A DNA stretch of 64,000 nt from Daedaleopsis sinensis. Lineage: Eukaryota > Basidiomycota > Agaricomycetes > Polyporales > Polyporaceae. The stretch spans positions 806,001 to 870,000 of the forward strand of contig CM066311.1 of NCBI GenBank assembly GCA_033807695.1, in the 5' to 3' direction. Both the position numbers and the translations under genes were made by a program. The notes under the pieces were generated by a model, which was not told the DNA's origin, did no database searches, and worked only from the letters and a program-made list of their open reading frames with translations. Shown piece after piece: positions 9,921 through 23,229 of this stretch; position 1 is the first letter of the stretch; the number at the start of each line of letters is the position of its first letter.

Positions 9921-12900
9921 GGGTTCGAGTCCGGGGAGCACTCAACTCGGTGGGCGGCGGGCGGCGGGATTGCGGGCGTTCAAGCGCGAGCGGGGCGCAG
10001 CTGGAGAAGTGCGGACCACAGTCAGCGCTGAGCGAGAGTCGGGATGGGCGGGAGACGAGGTGGGTGCTGACCTCGTGTGTGCCGGGCTGGGATCGCCGAC
10101 GCAGATGCGAGCGAGGCCCGGGGCCCGGGACCGCAGTGCAAGGACCTGTGCACACTGACGGGAAAGCGGTCGTTAGCCGGGATCGAATGGATATGGTGGG
10201 AGGTCCGCGCATCATGCTGACGGAGAGGTGCACAGCGGGACCGCTCTTGACTGTTCTACATAGATCATTGTATACTACGAGTACTCTAGCACGCCGAAAT
10301 TGAAAGTGTGGTCAGCACAACGTGCCAAAGCTGGGGGTGACACAGAACGTACCTGATCTGAGATGTTCGATAGTCGCGTCCCCGGGCGTGCTGGTGCCCG
10401 GGACCTCACGCGCAGATCTGAAGGGAGAAGCTGTCAACAGCGTTACAAGAGCACTGCAGGGGAACGACGCACTGGTCGTGCGATGCGCGGGCGAGTACGC
10501 TGGACGCGACGCACGGAGCCGAGTGTCAGCCTGCAAACAAGCGGGGCCGGCGGAAGTCAGCACGCCGCGCGCAAAGGCGGATCGCAAGCTTGGCTCACGG
10601 TGTCGAGACAAGGTACGAGTCAATGGCGCGATCGCGATCTCCTGGGGGCGTGAGTGTCAGCTAGAACACAACTCGAACACTGAGATCAACTTACCCACAG
10701 CATGGCTCGGCGGGTCGGTTGCCGTTCGAGTTGTGTGGTTCTTGGTCGCCGCGTACGAACGGAAGCAATCTAGAGTAGATAGTAGTCAGCATTAGAATCG
10801 ATCTACAGCGAAGGCGGAAGCTACGTACCTCGGAGCGCGGTCTTGTCGGAGCGCGAGGCGTCGACTTGGCCGCGGGACCGACTGTGTGCCTGCTACCCTG
10901 CAAACGAACGACACGATGTGAGTACGTGAGCAGATATCAATACAATCCGTACGTACTGTGGCGTTCAATCCGTCGGGTGATCGCGCGAGAAGCTGGCAAC
11001 ATGAAGTGAGGTCAGTCAAAGCCTAGTAGTCTAGGTTAGAACGGAGTCTGCTCACCAGTGCGCAATCGGATCTAGTCTGCGTCCATGGTGGGTAAGCGAT
11101 GAGTGGGTACGGGGGAAGCATCGCCTGAGATATTGTGCACGCGGGTACAATCGACGTGCGGGGAAAGGGAAAGCGAGGGCGGACGGCCCGGGGTGGGATG
11201 AGTCGGAGTAGTGTCGGAGTGGTGTCGACGAGAGCAGGATGTGAGCAGAGAGTCGAGTCGGACTGAATACAGCAGTGGCAGAGTGCTATAGGGAGAGGAT
11301 GGAGGGGAGGGGAGGGCGCACTCGAAGGTGGGGAGGGGAAGGAGTGCTGGGCAGACTCGACGAGAATGCGGAGGTACTTGTACCTCTCGAGCGTGGTCCG
11401 TGCGCAGCCCCCACGGTCACTGGACCGGACCGTGTGGAAGTGAGAGCACGCATTTCTCACGCATGCTTTGGGGGTGCCGGGCGCGGGACCAACCAGGATA
11501 CGACACGGGGGATGAGCAGGACGGGAAGGAGGACCCTGCGCGTGTGTACAGAAACACCGCAGGTTCCGAGCAGGCAGGAGCCTGGAAGCTTCTCAGATGT
11601 CCTCGCTTAGTGGCGCCGAGCGCTCGGCTGACGGCTGAGGCAGTTCTGGTCCCGCCGCCGTCGTAAATTGGGCCGGAAGAGGCTCGAGGAGAGGGTCCCG
11701 CGTGGATAACGCCGTTTCCGAGGTTCCTAGCTGTTTCGGGGGACCTAGAGTCAAATAAGAGACGTCTGTGAGACATGCCATACAGTGAGGCGTCTCATGG
11801 GCTACTGTGGAAACAGTAGGATGCTTGTGTATCTGTCGAAATCATCTATTGATCAGGAATTTCGAGTTTCGGGGCTTAAACACAATACCTCAGGACTTAC
11901 ATGGAGGGGAGACGAGATCTTCATGGTCTCAGCTTGTCACTCTAAAGCATTGTCGAATAGTTCAGTTGTGCTTTTGGAATCTGTGCTACTGAGTGTGCTA
12001 TGTCAAGTTTCTGGTGGTGATCGGTGGAGGAAGGCGGAGAAAGACGCCCGGCGTTGAGTATGGCTGTCCGCATTTGGACAGCCGTTCTCGCGCGTTGCGT
12101 GTGACGCTCATCCCCGAACCTCCGCCGCTCCCCCATTGCCCACGCTCGCTCCGCACCCTAGAGTGCTCGACGACAGCTGTCTAAACCTGCCCGGACACAG
12201 ACCTGGAGCTGGATATTATCTAGAGATCAAGCTGACACTAATACAACTTCAAATTCACTGAAATTCGAGCTCATATTCCACTGGCATCCACTGCTGCAGC
12301 AGTGATACCAGTCTGACTATACTCCATTTACACAGAGACTTCTACACAGTATATACAGGTCCTACACGACAAAAAAGTGACTACTACTTTGCTGAGTCCC
12401 GACAACCGTCGACCTGGCATGCATCAATTCCGCATCCTCCGCCGTTCGCTTGCAAAAATATTCAAGTTCGCCGTGCATTGACGTCATTTCCAGAGATAGC
12501 ATACGTCCCACGGACCCTGCTGGCGCACGCGAACAGGCGTACTATCCGCCTGATGGGCGGTGCTTTCTAGACTCGGCATTCCCGGGCACGGTCGAGACCC
12601 ACTGTGTGCCTGTCCGCGCACACTGTCCGTCCGCCCCCCATGGCCGTCGTGCACTGTTCTCTGAGCCCGGAGACCACAGTGTGCAGTGTGTGCAGCCAGT
12701 ACTGCTGCTGATCAGTAAGACTTTTTCATAGATTTATGTGAGGGCAACCTGGAGATAGTTATAGTCACGTCAAGGAGCCTCAGAACACGTCTCCCGCAAG
12801 AATGTTCTTAGCATGTTGCGCGGTGCTTCTCGCTAGATTTAGCCACATGAAACAGTTGCCACGCTTCCTCGTCTTTGTGACCGGGCGTGAGCGTGCTACA

Positions 12901-13269
12901 AACCTACTCAGCTGGAGAAATGTATTCTGTACCGTAAGTATTCATGCGCACATGAAGCAGTGTGCTGCTAGCTCTCAAAGTCCCCAGCAGCCATGTCTTG
13001 CTTGCAGGAAGATGAAGAATAATATTAGACTGTTCCGCCGAGTGGGAACATTCAGCGCCGTGGAGTCTCGACCCTCATTATGAGCGCGTGCGAACAATGT
13101 TCCGGTACGTAACTTGGTCACTCGGGCCACACTCCGAAGGCTGTTCGGACCATCACACATTCCTAGAGTAGTCTGTCTCCATCAGATGCCATTCCCCCAT
13201 CTCTACGTACTACACGCTCTCAGCTACACTAAGACCGGAACCCCCACCACCAGCTCTACCCCCTCCCTC

Positions 13270-15310
13270 GAACACGTACCTTCCCCCCTACCTCGACGAG
13301 CATGAGGACGCGACACGACACTCGTTGTCTGTCTGCCAGCCATCGTGAGTGTCGCTCATTCACTACCCAGATGCACGCCGTACTGACCAACTCCCAGCTC
13401 TTCGAGATGGCGGAGAAACGACGCCGACGGTCTCCTCAAGCATTCTCGACACATTCGACGCGTCGAGGACGCGTCCATATCCCTGGCCGTCAAGCTTAGA
13501 CAGCACGACGCGTCGACAACGCGTCGAGACGCGTCACCATCCCTCGACTCGTCCGCCCTGACGTAACTCGTCGTGTTCACGAAGGACGCATGGCGGAGTT
13601 GTGCACGGGATCATAAGGTACGCACGTCGTTCTTCTGCTCGCCGGAGAGCTCGTCGCTGACAGGGTATGCAGACACGCATCCTGGCACGGTGCTGACGGC
13701 GGGGGCATGCCGGGTGGGTCCCGGCGTGGTTTGAGGCCGTGTGGTGCAGACTCCCTGGTGAGTGCTGTTCATGCACATCTTCGAGCTTGCACGTACTGAC
13801 TTCTGTTGTCTTTGGAAAGTCGCCGGCGACGAGCTCAGGCTGTGTCCCTGCCACAAGACGCGTCCAAGACGCGTCTTCGTGTCCCTTACCGCGTTTGACC
13901 GCACGCCGTTGTGTCTGGGCGCGGCGAGGCGGCGACGGGCACGGCAAAGCTTCCTGTCGCCCGTCGTTCAGCGCACAGCTCATGAGAACATTAGTACGTA
14001 CCGTGTTTCATCGCGCACTCACGTACACCGCTAACATGTGTCTCCATCACAGCAAAGGCAGGGTCCAGCGATCGTGTCACGGAATCGTGGAGTGTGCGTG
14101 GTCCGGGGTACGCACATCGGGGCAAAGGTATGTCTGCGGTCCATTTCAGGCGATCGCAATGGCTCACCTTCTACGCTTTGCAGCTTGTTCACGTACAGAC
14201 GGTGGCGTTCTGTGCGACAGAACGCCGACGACGTCATCGCTGTTGTGCTGGAGAAGCAGCCTGGCTCGAAGGTTCACGTGCCACGCGCCGACTCGATTAC
14301 GAGCGTCCCTAGGCTGCTCTAGACCTCGATGGAGCTCCTGCTATGCTGCAGAGCTTCCCCGAGGTCGTCGAGAGGGTCGTTCGACGTGCTTTGGAGATAC
14401 ACGGACTCGCGACCAGGTACATCCTTTGACAGTAGATGGAGGCCGAGGTGAGACTGACGTACTCTACGTCAGGGCCACCACTTTCGAGAGGATGCACCTG
14501 TGCGATCCCACGCGCGATCTATATCCCGGTAGTGCTGTGGTCGTCGACGGGGTTCGCGTCGTGCGGACGTACCTTGTGCAAGATCGCGAGGTGCAGAGTG
14601 GCGGTGGGACATTGCGGCCGGGTAGCCCTGGCACGGATGGCGGTTGAGACACGACTAACGAGCGGCACTTCAGAATCCGTTTTCGAGCGACTCACCTGCG
14701 CGGTTGGTGGTGTCCGTCAGCGGACAGAGTGTCGAGGCGCTCCCGCGGCTTCGCCGCGGTCGACGGCACCGTCTGCGGACGTACCTCGGTCTCGCACTCA
14801 TCTGCGCTGTGGTGACGACAGCGTAAGAGCGTCGCTGTGCTCCGGCGGCAGAGCCGCGGTCGGCGACGACGTCTACGCTACGTGCAACGCCAGGAGTCGC
14901 AGAGTCGCGACACGACGCCGAGTCCGGGGCCGTCCGTCGACGGCAATCGTGGGCATCCGGGTCGTACGTGGCGCGAGACCCTCCCGCGATAGCGGCGAGG
15001 TCTATGGACATGGCCGGGAGTCATGTGGTGGCACCTAGTCAGCCTCAGCACAGCGCTGCGCCGTCCGCCAAGTGTGTATGGCGGTGGCGGGAGCGGTCTA
15101 CCGGAGCGCAATCACGAACGTAAGTGCGTACCTTGTGTATCGCAAGACGTAGAGACGAGACTGACGTCTCGTCGCGGACAGCAGGACGCGTCGACGACGA
15201 GCGATGACGTCACGCGTCAACCGCTCGGGGACGGATCGGATCGAGGACGTCGACGCCGCAGCTGGCGCGGGAGGAGAATGAGACCGGTTTGGGGCCATGT
15301 ACAGGTGCGT
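13270..15310 (+). pseudogene. Locus A, unit 2: decayed spliced gene of unknown identity
   Basis: This is the second copy of locus A. The intron 13994-14052 is intact here (GTACGT donor, CTAACATG branch region, CACAG end), unlike unit 1. It still carries an in-frame TAA near 13562 where unit 3 keeps CAA. Near 15279 a TGA interrupts an Ala/Gly-rich reading stretch (RIEDVDAAAGAGG), which is consistent with an earlier CGA codon. The open parts are Ser/Pro/Arg-rich, with one acidic-helical stretch (APAMLQSFPEVVERVVRR). Function is unknown. It could be a transcribed non-coding locus rather than a former protein gene. Confidence 0.33.
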
Positions 15311-16103
15311 GTCTTTCTCGTTCCGGGGCATGCGATGGGTGCGGGGCGGTCGCAAGACGTGCGGAGGGCGTCCGAGGGTGTGCCACGGCGAGAGCCAGAG
15401 GGGTCCGCGCGCGGGAGTCGGGGTTCGGGAGTCGGGAGTCGGGACTTAGACGGAGTCGAAGCGAGAGTCGAGATGGACAAGGACGGCGAGCAAGAGCCAC
15501 TTACCGTCGTCGAACGGCAAGCGCGGTACGTTCTCGGTCCGTCCCAGTCCATCCCGACCCCGCGACGTGGCCGACTCGGTCCCAGTCAAGTCCAGGCCGC
15601 CCAGTCCGAGTTTCGGCAGCGAGCAAGACGAAGACTGGAGAGGCGGCAGGACGAGTGGGACGCAGCGGAGGCGGGAGGCAGCGGCGACGGAAGTGGTGGT
15701 GGTGGGCGGATGGAAGGAGTGCGAGACGCTCCCGAGTCCAGAAATGGGCATGTAGGCGCTCGTGTATGTACTGACTGCCGGGGAGGTTATGAACGCAGGA
15801 CGTGTGCGGTTTGCGGGCAGATTGTGTCGTGTGCGCGATCTACCGAGTATTTACGTGTATCTGTACGAGTTCTGTGCCGTCTACTCGTCCCTCTCCTCTG
15901 AGCCGTCTACTGCCAGTGGCCCCTCCCCTCCGAGTCCCTCTCCCCCTCCTGCTCCGAGTCTCCTCCCCCGTATCTCCTGCTCCGAGTCTCCTCTCCGTCT
16001 CCTCCTCCTCCTCCCACTCGTAGCCGCACCCGATGTAGTAGCCAACAAAATATATTTCCTGCTATGTACAGCGACTGTCCCCCGCCCCCACACCATATCC
16101 CGC

Positions 16104-16191
16104 CCCTGCCCTCGACACCCTTATACCCCCCCGCACGCTCGACACCTATATACCCCTGCGCACGCTCGACACCCTTATACCCCCCCGCACG
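16104..16191. repeat. 27-bp minisatellite (unit 2)
   Basis: Same 27-bp unit and copy number as in unit 1, next to the stop of the second TMD0 gene. Confidence 0.85.
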
Positions 16192-16205
16192 CCCTATCTC
16201 CCGCT

Positions 16206-17042
16206 TTATTTCTCTGGTGGGCAATCCGTCGCCATCACGGGCATCAGCGAGCGGCGCCGGCGCACCCTGATCCGCCGCCCCGGCTCACGCTCCCCGCACC
16301 TCCGACAGACGTTGTCCTCGTACTTGGAGGTGGTCTGCATGACTGTCTTCTCCGAGTAGATCTGCTCGGTCGGGAAGTGCAGCAGCGGCCCCCGCGGGGT
16401 TGTTACGGCAATGGCCAGAGTCGCCGCATACAGCACCACCACGGCGTACCACAGTGCAAGGGGCGCTTTTGAGCTTTCATAGAAGGAGGTGACGGGCCCA
16501 GGGAGGGGCGTAGTGGGGATGATCGCAAGCGTGGTGAGCAGCGTAGCGGCCACAAACGTGAGGGCGCTCAGGTGAATAACGGAGCGGGAGTGCACCGAGT
16601 ACGTCTGGTTGATCGCCCGAGCGGCGACGACGAGGGTGTACAGCGCGAACGCGGCGTGCAGGGAGTAGACTGCGATGTTCGCCCTGTCGTCCTCAACGAT
16701 CGACCAGCCCAGGCAGACGGATTGGATGATGAGGATGGCGGCGAGGAGGATGGACATGGCGAGTTTCCTCAGACGCATCTGCTCGAGCTCAGTGGCTGGC
16801 CGTGAGGGGTGCAGGAGACGACTCACCCGTCTCCAGAACGCATCCTCGTCCACAGGGGTCCCGTCTACGAGGTCCTCGGGCTTGGTGACATCGAACGGGT
16901 CTCGCGCAAGGGCCTCCTCTCCTTCCGCGAAAGTAGGCAGCTCCGTTTTCTCTACATAGTTCGCAGACCACGCATACGTCGCAAGACTTACTACGAGGGT
17001 GACTGCGAGGGCGATGGCGACGGGGAGCTGGTAGTCCGGCAT
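16206..17042 (-). CDS. Stand-alone TMD0 domain of an ABCC-type ABC transporter, unit 2
   Basis: Exons 17042-16827 and 16778-16206 give the same 262-residue product as the unit 1 copy. I see no amino-acid difference. The 48-nt intron is also identical. The neighbouring PRI1 tail on the same strand is upstream, and the 27-bp minisatellite follows the stop. The near identity shows that this pair of units separated recently or is kept alike by gene conversion. Confidence 0.75.
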   Translation of the reverse strand: MPDYQLPVAIALAVTLVVSLATYAWSANYVEKTELPTFAEGEEALARDPFDVTKPEDLVDGTPVDEDAFWRRVSRLLHPSRPATELEQMRLRKLAMSILLAAILIIQSVCLGWSIVEDDRANIAVYSLHAAFALYTLVVAARAINQTYSVHSRSVIHLSALTFVAATLLTTLAIIPTTPLPGPVTSFYESSKAPLALWYAVVVLYAATLAIAVTTPRGPLLHFPTEQIYSEKTVMQTTSKYEDNVCRRCGEREPGRRIRVRRRRSLMPVMATDCPPEK

Positions 17043-17798
17043 GGTGAACGGTGTGGCGGGGTGACCCAAGGATGTCGCCTAGACGTATGGCAAGGACGGA
17101 GTGGACACCGACCAGCAAACACCCTGGGACCTAGTCTCGGTACCGCCGTGTGGGCGTAGAGTCAGGAGGGAAGGATGAAATCCAGAGGGAGGGCGTCCAA
17201 TGTCCAACATTGAAATAACAGGATGAGCGGTCATGCCGGTATCTTCGGCACGGACAATTCTAGATAAGATAAGCTCAAATACGATCGGAGTTCTCCTCCG
17301 GATGGTCCTCGCACAGTTTCTGACTTACTCTTCCTTTCTACGCTCCTCGAGAAAGGTGGTTAAGCTGGAGACTATACGCACGCACTAATCCATACTTCGG
17401 GATGATCAAACCGTGAACGTCAAAAAATACCTCAGATCAACAAGCGCCGTTGAGTCACCCCTGCCGTGAGCGTTACGGAGGTAGTAGGAATTGTCCATGC
17501 TCGGCGCCCGCGACCGCCGCTCCTGCTGGCATAGAATGTGCAGCACGAGTCGCGATATAGAGGCTCAACAACGTTTCACGACCATACAGAACCTCATCCG
17601 CAACGAGCAGAAGAGCGAACAAGGCGTCGCGACGCGTACAGTCACATGTGACCGGACGCACCATAACGGGATCTCGATGTCTATTAGCAGAGCGAGGCAC
17701 CGGCGAAAAGTACAAGAACGCAGCGTATGCGATGACGACGACGGAAGAAGCTGGAACCTGGCCGGATTGGTCACCAGGACATGACTGCTCGCTCAGCA

Positions 17799-17882
17799 TC
17801 AGTCATGGACGCAGGAGATAACAAGCGAGGGGCCGTCTCCTCCATGAGACCCATCACATCCTTCTCGAGCAGGAGCTGGCCA
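17799..17882 (-). pseudogene. Truncated and further deleted 3' end of PRI1, unit 2
   Basis: Same fragment as in unit 1, with the same 40-bp loss plus a further 103-bp deletion, leaving only DVMGLMEE and the junction bases. The shared 40-bp deletion shows units 1 and 2 descend from one duplicated copy, not from two separate copies of the intact gene. Confidence 0.88.
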
Positions 17883-17914
17883 AAGGCACACCTGCACCCA
17901 CTCGCCCTCGGCCA

Positions 17915-19860
17915 TCGGATGCTGCATGTATGCGCATCCCCTCCTCTGCTCGCCGTCCGCCCACGCCCAAACGCTGTCCGCTCGACTTGCACTCGATCAC
18001 AAGCCTCTCTCCCTCCCTCACCTGTCTCCTCTCCCGCCGGCGGATCCACGCTGGAGCGTCCCCTATCCCGGGCCCTCCGACTCTCCCCTCTCCGCCTCCC
18101 TCCCATCCTACCTGCCCTTGCTGGTGCCATTCAATACGACGTCCGGGCGACGTGCGCTGACCTCGCCCGACCTCGCACTTGACGCAGTACCCCGGTCTTC
18201 GCACAGTACGTCACCAAATCCGACGTATCTCGCCCGCCTCTCATCCGTTCGCGTGCTAACACATATCACCAGGTCGCGCTGCACGTCGCGCATCGAACGC
18301 GCCCGGTATCGCCTCCATCCGACCATTTTGGAAATCGACTCAAAGCCGTCGATTTCATTGCATCTCATGAGCCCTCAGAGTCGTCCTCCACCTCCCCTCT
18401 CTCGCCCGCCCCGAAACCGGATGCCCCACTCCATACGACTCTCGGACAACGTGTTCCGGCGTTGCTCGCCGCCATACTCGAGGGCGACACCCCGATCTCA
18501 ACCTGGTACGTCACAGATTCCGACATAACTGTTTCGTCCCGAATCCGTCTGCGTGCTAACGCATATCATTAGAACGCGCTAAGCGTTCCGCGTCGAATGC
18601 ATCCGGTCCCGTCTCAATCCGACGAGATCTCAAAATGCGACTTCGCAGTGATTCCATGTGCATCCGAGGTGAGCACCCTCTCCAGCCCGAACGGCGCCGC
18701 GTCGCGCCGCGCGACTCATACACACTGCATACACCGACCATGCACGCCGTGTACGACGCGCTCGCAGGCCCGGCAGACGCCTTTTCAAAACCGGATCCGC
18801 CGCATGCGCACGCCCAAGGCCGGTCGCGCCGAACTCTCGACTGACTGGTCTCGGGCGACGCGTGCAGCTGTCCTCGACGCAGACGCCACACGCGAACGTC
18901 GTGCACACATGCATGTCCGAAGCCATGCGGGCCGCAGAACACGCCGCGCACGACGTTCGCGCGGGCGCAGGCGGGGCGGGGACGCTCGAAAGCCGACCTC
19001 GCGAACGGCGCCCCGTCCCGTCCCGCCCCGGCGACTCACTCACTCATCTCTCACAGGCACACTCCCAGCGCAGGGCAGGGCCGTCGCCGCGGATGCCGGG
19101 CGCGAGCTCGTCGCGCAGGAGCCCAAAAGGTGCGCCCTCGCGCGCAAACCCACTGTATTCGTCTCACATCCCACACAGACCTTGTAGCTAGCCTACGGAC
19201 CGCTACAGACGTGTGCACGGCGCCGTCCCCGACCTGCCTGCGCCGTCCGTCCGTCCGTCGAGGGCACCCCGCCGCCGCCCGCGGGAGGCGTGCGACGCGT
19301 CGGGGCCCGCCGCTCCAAGGGAGTTGCTGCTGCCGCTCATGCGCAGTCCCAGTGGGCCCGGGACAGTTCGGCGACGTCCCCGCCACGAGCTGTGACGGCC
19401 TCGAGCACGTAGCACGCCGTCGCGTCCCGGGCGTCCAGATGTCGCCGCGCACGCCGCGGCGGGATGCATGCCGGACGTCCGTGCTCGCCTGTGCGAGCGG
19501 CGAGACGGACGGACGGGCCGTCTGGAGAAGTCGCTGCTGGGAGCAGGGACGAAGGGCGCGCGGGCGGCGCGGTACCGTAAGTGCTACCGTATCTATCTAA
19601 CTACCGTGAACGATCTCAGCTCTCGCGAATCGCAGCTGCGCGCCGACTTCCGGCGACTGCCCCCACCCCTCCGCGCACCGCGACGGTCCGAAGTTGTCGT
19701 GCAGGTGCGCATGCGTGCCCGCGCGGAGGACTGCGCACGTCGAACTCCCGAGCCCGAGCCCGACTCACTCGCCGAGTGCCGGGGTCTGGAGTGCGCCGGC
19801 GGCGGCCAGTCTCGCAGCAGCGCGCAGGACTCCCCGGACGCGTGCTTGACGGTCCGCTCG
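17915..19860 (+). other. Locus B, unit 3 start: candidate spliced transcript, unknown
   Basis: This is the second copy of locus B. Both 67-nt introns are kept (about 18206-18272 and 18506-18572), with the GCTAAC branch and both splice sites intact. The intron near 19576-19618 with the TCTAAC branch is also present. Several small indels relative to 7990-9920 shift frames, for example an insertion in the exon around 18700-18790 and replacement sequence near 19700-19745. Kept splice sites alongside shifting coding frames fit a non-coding or decaying transcript better than a conserved protein. Confidence 0.28.
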
Positions 19861-22800
19861 AGCGGCGAGACGGACGGCGGGGCCTGCAGGAGAGGCGGGT
19901 CTGGGTCTGGGTTCGAGTCCGGGGAGCACTCAAGTCGGCGGGCGGCGGGATTGCGGGCGTTCAACGTTCAAGCGCGAGCGGGGCGCAGCTGGAGAAGTGT
20001 GCACCGCAGTCAGCGAGAGTCGGGATGGGCGGGAGACGAGGTGGGTGCTGACCTCGTGTGTGCCGGGCTGGGATCGCCGACGCAGATGCGAGCGAGGCCC
20101 GGGGCCCGGGACCGCAGTGCAAGGACCTGTGCACACTGACGGGAAAGCGGTCGTTAGCCGGGATCGAATGGATATGGTGGGAGGTCCGTACCCTCCGCAC
20201 ATCATGCTGACGGAGAGGTGCACAGCGGGACCGCTCTTGACTGTTCTACATAGATCATTGTATACTACGAGTACTCTAGCACGCCGAAATTGAAAGTGTG
20301 GTCAGCACAACGTGCCAAAGCTGGGGGTGACACAGAACGTACCTGATCTGAGATGTTCGATAGTCGTCCCCGGGCGTGCTGGTGCCCGGGACCTCACGCG
20401 CGGATCTGAAGGGAGACGCTGTCAACAGCGTTACAAGAGCACTGCAGGGGAACGACGCACTGGTCGTGCGATGCGCGGGCGAGTACGCTGGACGCGACGC
20501 ACGGAGCCGAGTGTCAGCCTGCAAACAAGCGGGGCCGGCGGAAGTCAGCATGCGCACGCCGCGCGCAAAGGCGGATCGCGAGTGACTCACGGTGTCGGGA
20601 TAAGGTACGAGTCAATGGCGCGATCGCGATCTCCTGGGGGCGTGAGTGTCAGCTAGAACACAACTCGAACACTGAGATCAACTTACCCACAGCATGGCTC
20701 GGCGGGCAGGTTGCTGTTCGAGTTGTGTGGTTCTTGGTCGCCGCGTACGAACGGAAGCAATCTAGAGTAGATAGTAGTCAGCATTAGAATCGATCTACAG
20801 CGAAGGCGGAAGCTACGTACCTCGGAGCGCGGTCTTGTCGGAGCGCGAGGCGTCGACTTGGCCGCGGGACCGACTGTGTGCCTGCTACCCTGCAAACGAA
20901 CGACACGATGTGAGTACATGAGCAGATATCAATACAATCCGTACGTACTGTGGCGTTGAATCCGTCGGGTGATCGTGCGAGAAGCTAGAAACATGAAGTG
21001 AGGTCAGTCAAAGCCTAGTAGCCTAGGTTAGAACGGAGTCTGCTCACCAGTGCGCATTCGGATCTAGTCTGCGTCCATGGTGGGTAAGCGATGAGTGAGA
21101 AACGAGGGAAGCATCGCCTGAGATAATGTAGACGCAGGTACAATCGACGTGCGGGGAAAGCGAGGGCGGACGGCCCGGGGTGGGATGAGTCGGAGCAGTG
21201 TTGGAGTGGTGTCGACGAGAGCAGGATGTGAGCAGAGAGTCGAGTCGGACTGAATACAGCAGTGGCAGAGTGCTATAGGGAGAGGATGGAGGGGAGGGGA
21301 GAGGGGAGGGCGCACTCAAAGGTGGGGAGAGGAAGGAGTGCTGGGCAGACTCGAGGAGTGCTGGGCAGACTCGACGAGAATGCGGAGGTACTTGTACCTC
21401 TCGAGCGTGGTCCGTGCGCAGCCCCCACGGTCACTGGACCGGACCGTGTGGAAGTGAGAGCACGCATTTCTCACGCATGCTTTGGGGGTGCCGGGCGCGG
21501 GACCAACCAGGATACGACACGGGGGATGAGCAGGACGGGAAGGAGGACCCTGCGCGTGTGTACAGAAACACCGCAGGTTCCGAGCAGGCAGGAGCCTGGA
21601 AGCTTCTCAGATGTCCTCGCTTAGTGGCGCCGAGCGCTCGGCTGACGGCTGAGGCAGTTCTGGTCCCGCCGCCGTCGTAAATTGGGCCGGAAGGGGCTCG
21701 AGGAGAGGGTCCCGCGTGAATAACGCCGTTTCCGAGGTTCCTGGCTGTTTCGGGGGGACCTAGAGTCAAATAAAAAGTGTTTGTGAGACATCCCATACGG
21801 TTAGGCGTCTCATAGGTCACTGTGGAGACAGTAGGATGCTTGTGTATCTGTCGAAATCATCTATTGATCAGGAATTTCGAGTTTCCGGGCTTAAACACAA
21901 TACCTCAGGACTTACATGGAGGGGAGACGAGATCTTCATGGTCTCAGCTTGTCACTTTAAAGAGTTGTCGAATAGTTCAGCTTTGCTTTCGGAGTCTGTG
22001 CTACTGAGTGTGCTATGTCAATTTTCTGGTGGTGATCGGCGGAGGAAGGCGGAGAAAGACGCCCGGCGTTGAGTATGGCTGTCCGCATTTGGACAGCCGG
22101 TCTCGCGCGTTGCGTGTGACGCTCATCCCCGAACCTCCGCCGCTCCCCCATTGCCCACGCTCGCTCCGCACCCTAGAGTGCTCGACGACGGCTGTCTAAA
22201 CCTGCCCGGGCACAGACCTGGAGCTGGATAATATCTAGAGATCAAGCTGGCACTAATACAACTTCAAATTCACTGAGCTTCCAGCTCACATTCCATCCAC
22301 TGCTGCAGCAGTGATACTAGTCTGACTATGCTCCATTTACACATAGACTTCTACACAGTATATACAGGTCCTAAACGACGAACAAGTGACTACTACTTTG
22401 CTGAGTCCCGACAACCGTCGACCTGGCATGCATCAATTCCGCATCCTCCGCCGTTCGCTTGCAAAATTATTCAAGTTCGCCGTGCCTTGACGTCATTTCC
22501 CGAGATGGAATACGTCTCACGGACCCTGCTGGCGCACACGAACAGGCGCACTATCCGCCTGATGGGCGGCGCTTTCTAGACTCGGCATTCCCGGGCACGG
22601 TCGAGACCCATGTGCCTGTCCACGCACACTGTCCGTCCGCCCCCCATGGCCGGCGTGCACTGTTCTCTGAGCCTGGAGACCACAGCGTGCAGTGTGTGCA
22701 GACCTAGTACTGCTGCTGAACAGTAATACTTGTTCATAGATTTATGTGAGGGCAACCATAGTCACGTCAAGGAGCCTCAGAACACGTCTCCCGCAAGAAT

Positions 22801-23229
22801 GTTCTGAGCATGTTATGCGGTGCTTCTCGCCAGATTTAGCCACATGAAACAGTTGCCATGCTTCCTCGTTTTTGTGACCGGGCGAGAGCGTGCTACAAAC
22901 CTACTCAGCTGGAGAAATGTACTCTGTACAGTAAGTATTCATGCGCAACTGGCATGAAGCAGTGTGCTGCTAGCTCTCAAAGTCCCCAGCGACCATGTCG
23001 TGTTTGCAGGAAGATGAAGAATAATATTAGACTGTTCCGCCGAGTGGGAACATTCAGCGCCGTGGAGTCTCGACCCTCATTATGAGCGCGTGCGAACAGT
23101 GTTCCGGTACGTAAGTTGGTCATTCGGGCCACACTCCGCATCGGATGCTATTCCCCCATCTCTACGTACTACACGCTCTCAGTTACACTAAGACCGGAAC
23201 CCCCACCAGCAGCTCTACCCCCTCCCTCG

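Larger units (their letters stand above)
7959..17882. repeat. Tandem segmental duplication, unit 2 (complete)
   Basis: This is the only complete unit, running junction to junction. It starts with locus B (+), continues with the sequence equal to 1-5900 including locus A, then the TMD0 gene and a shortened PRI1 tail. It is very close to unit 1 over most of its length. The region around 17240-17480 is the most divergent, with several indels. The PRI1 tail carries an extra 103-bp deletion compared with unit 1. Confidence 0.95.
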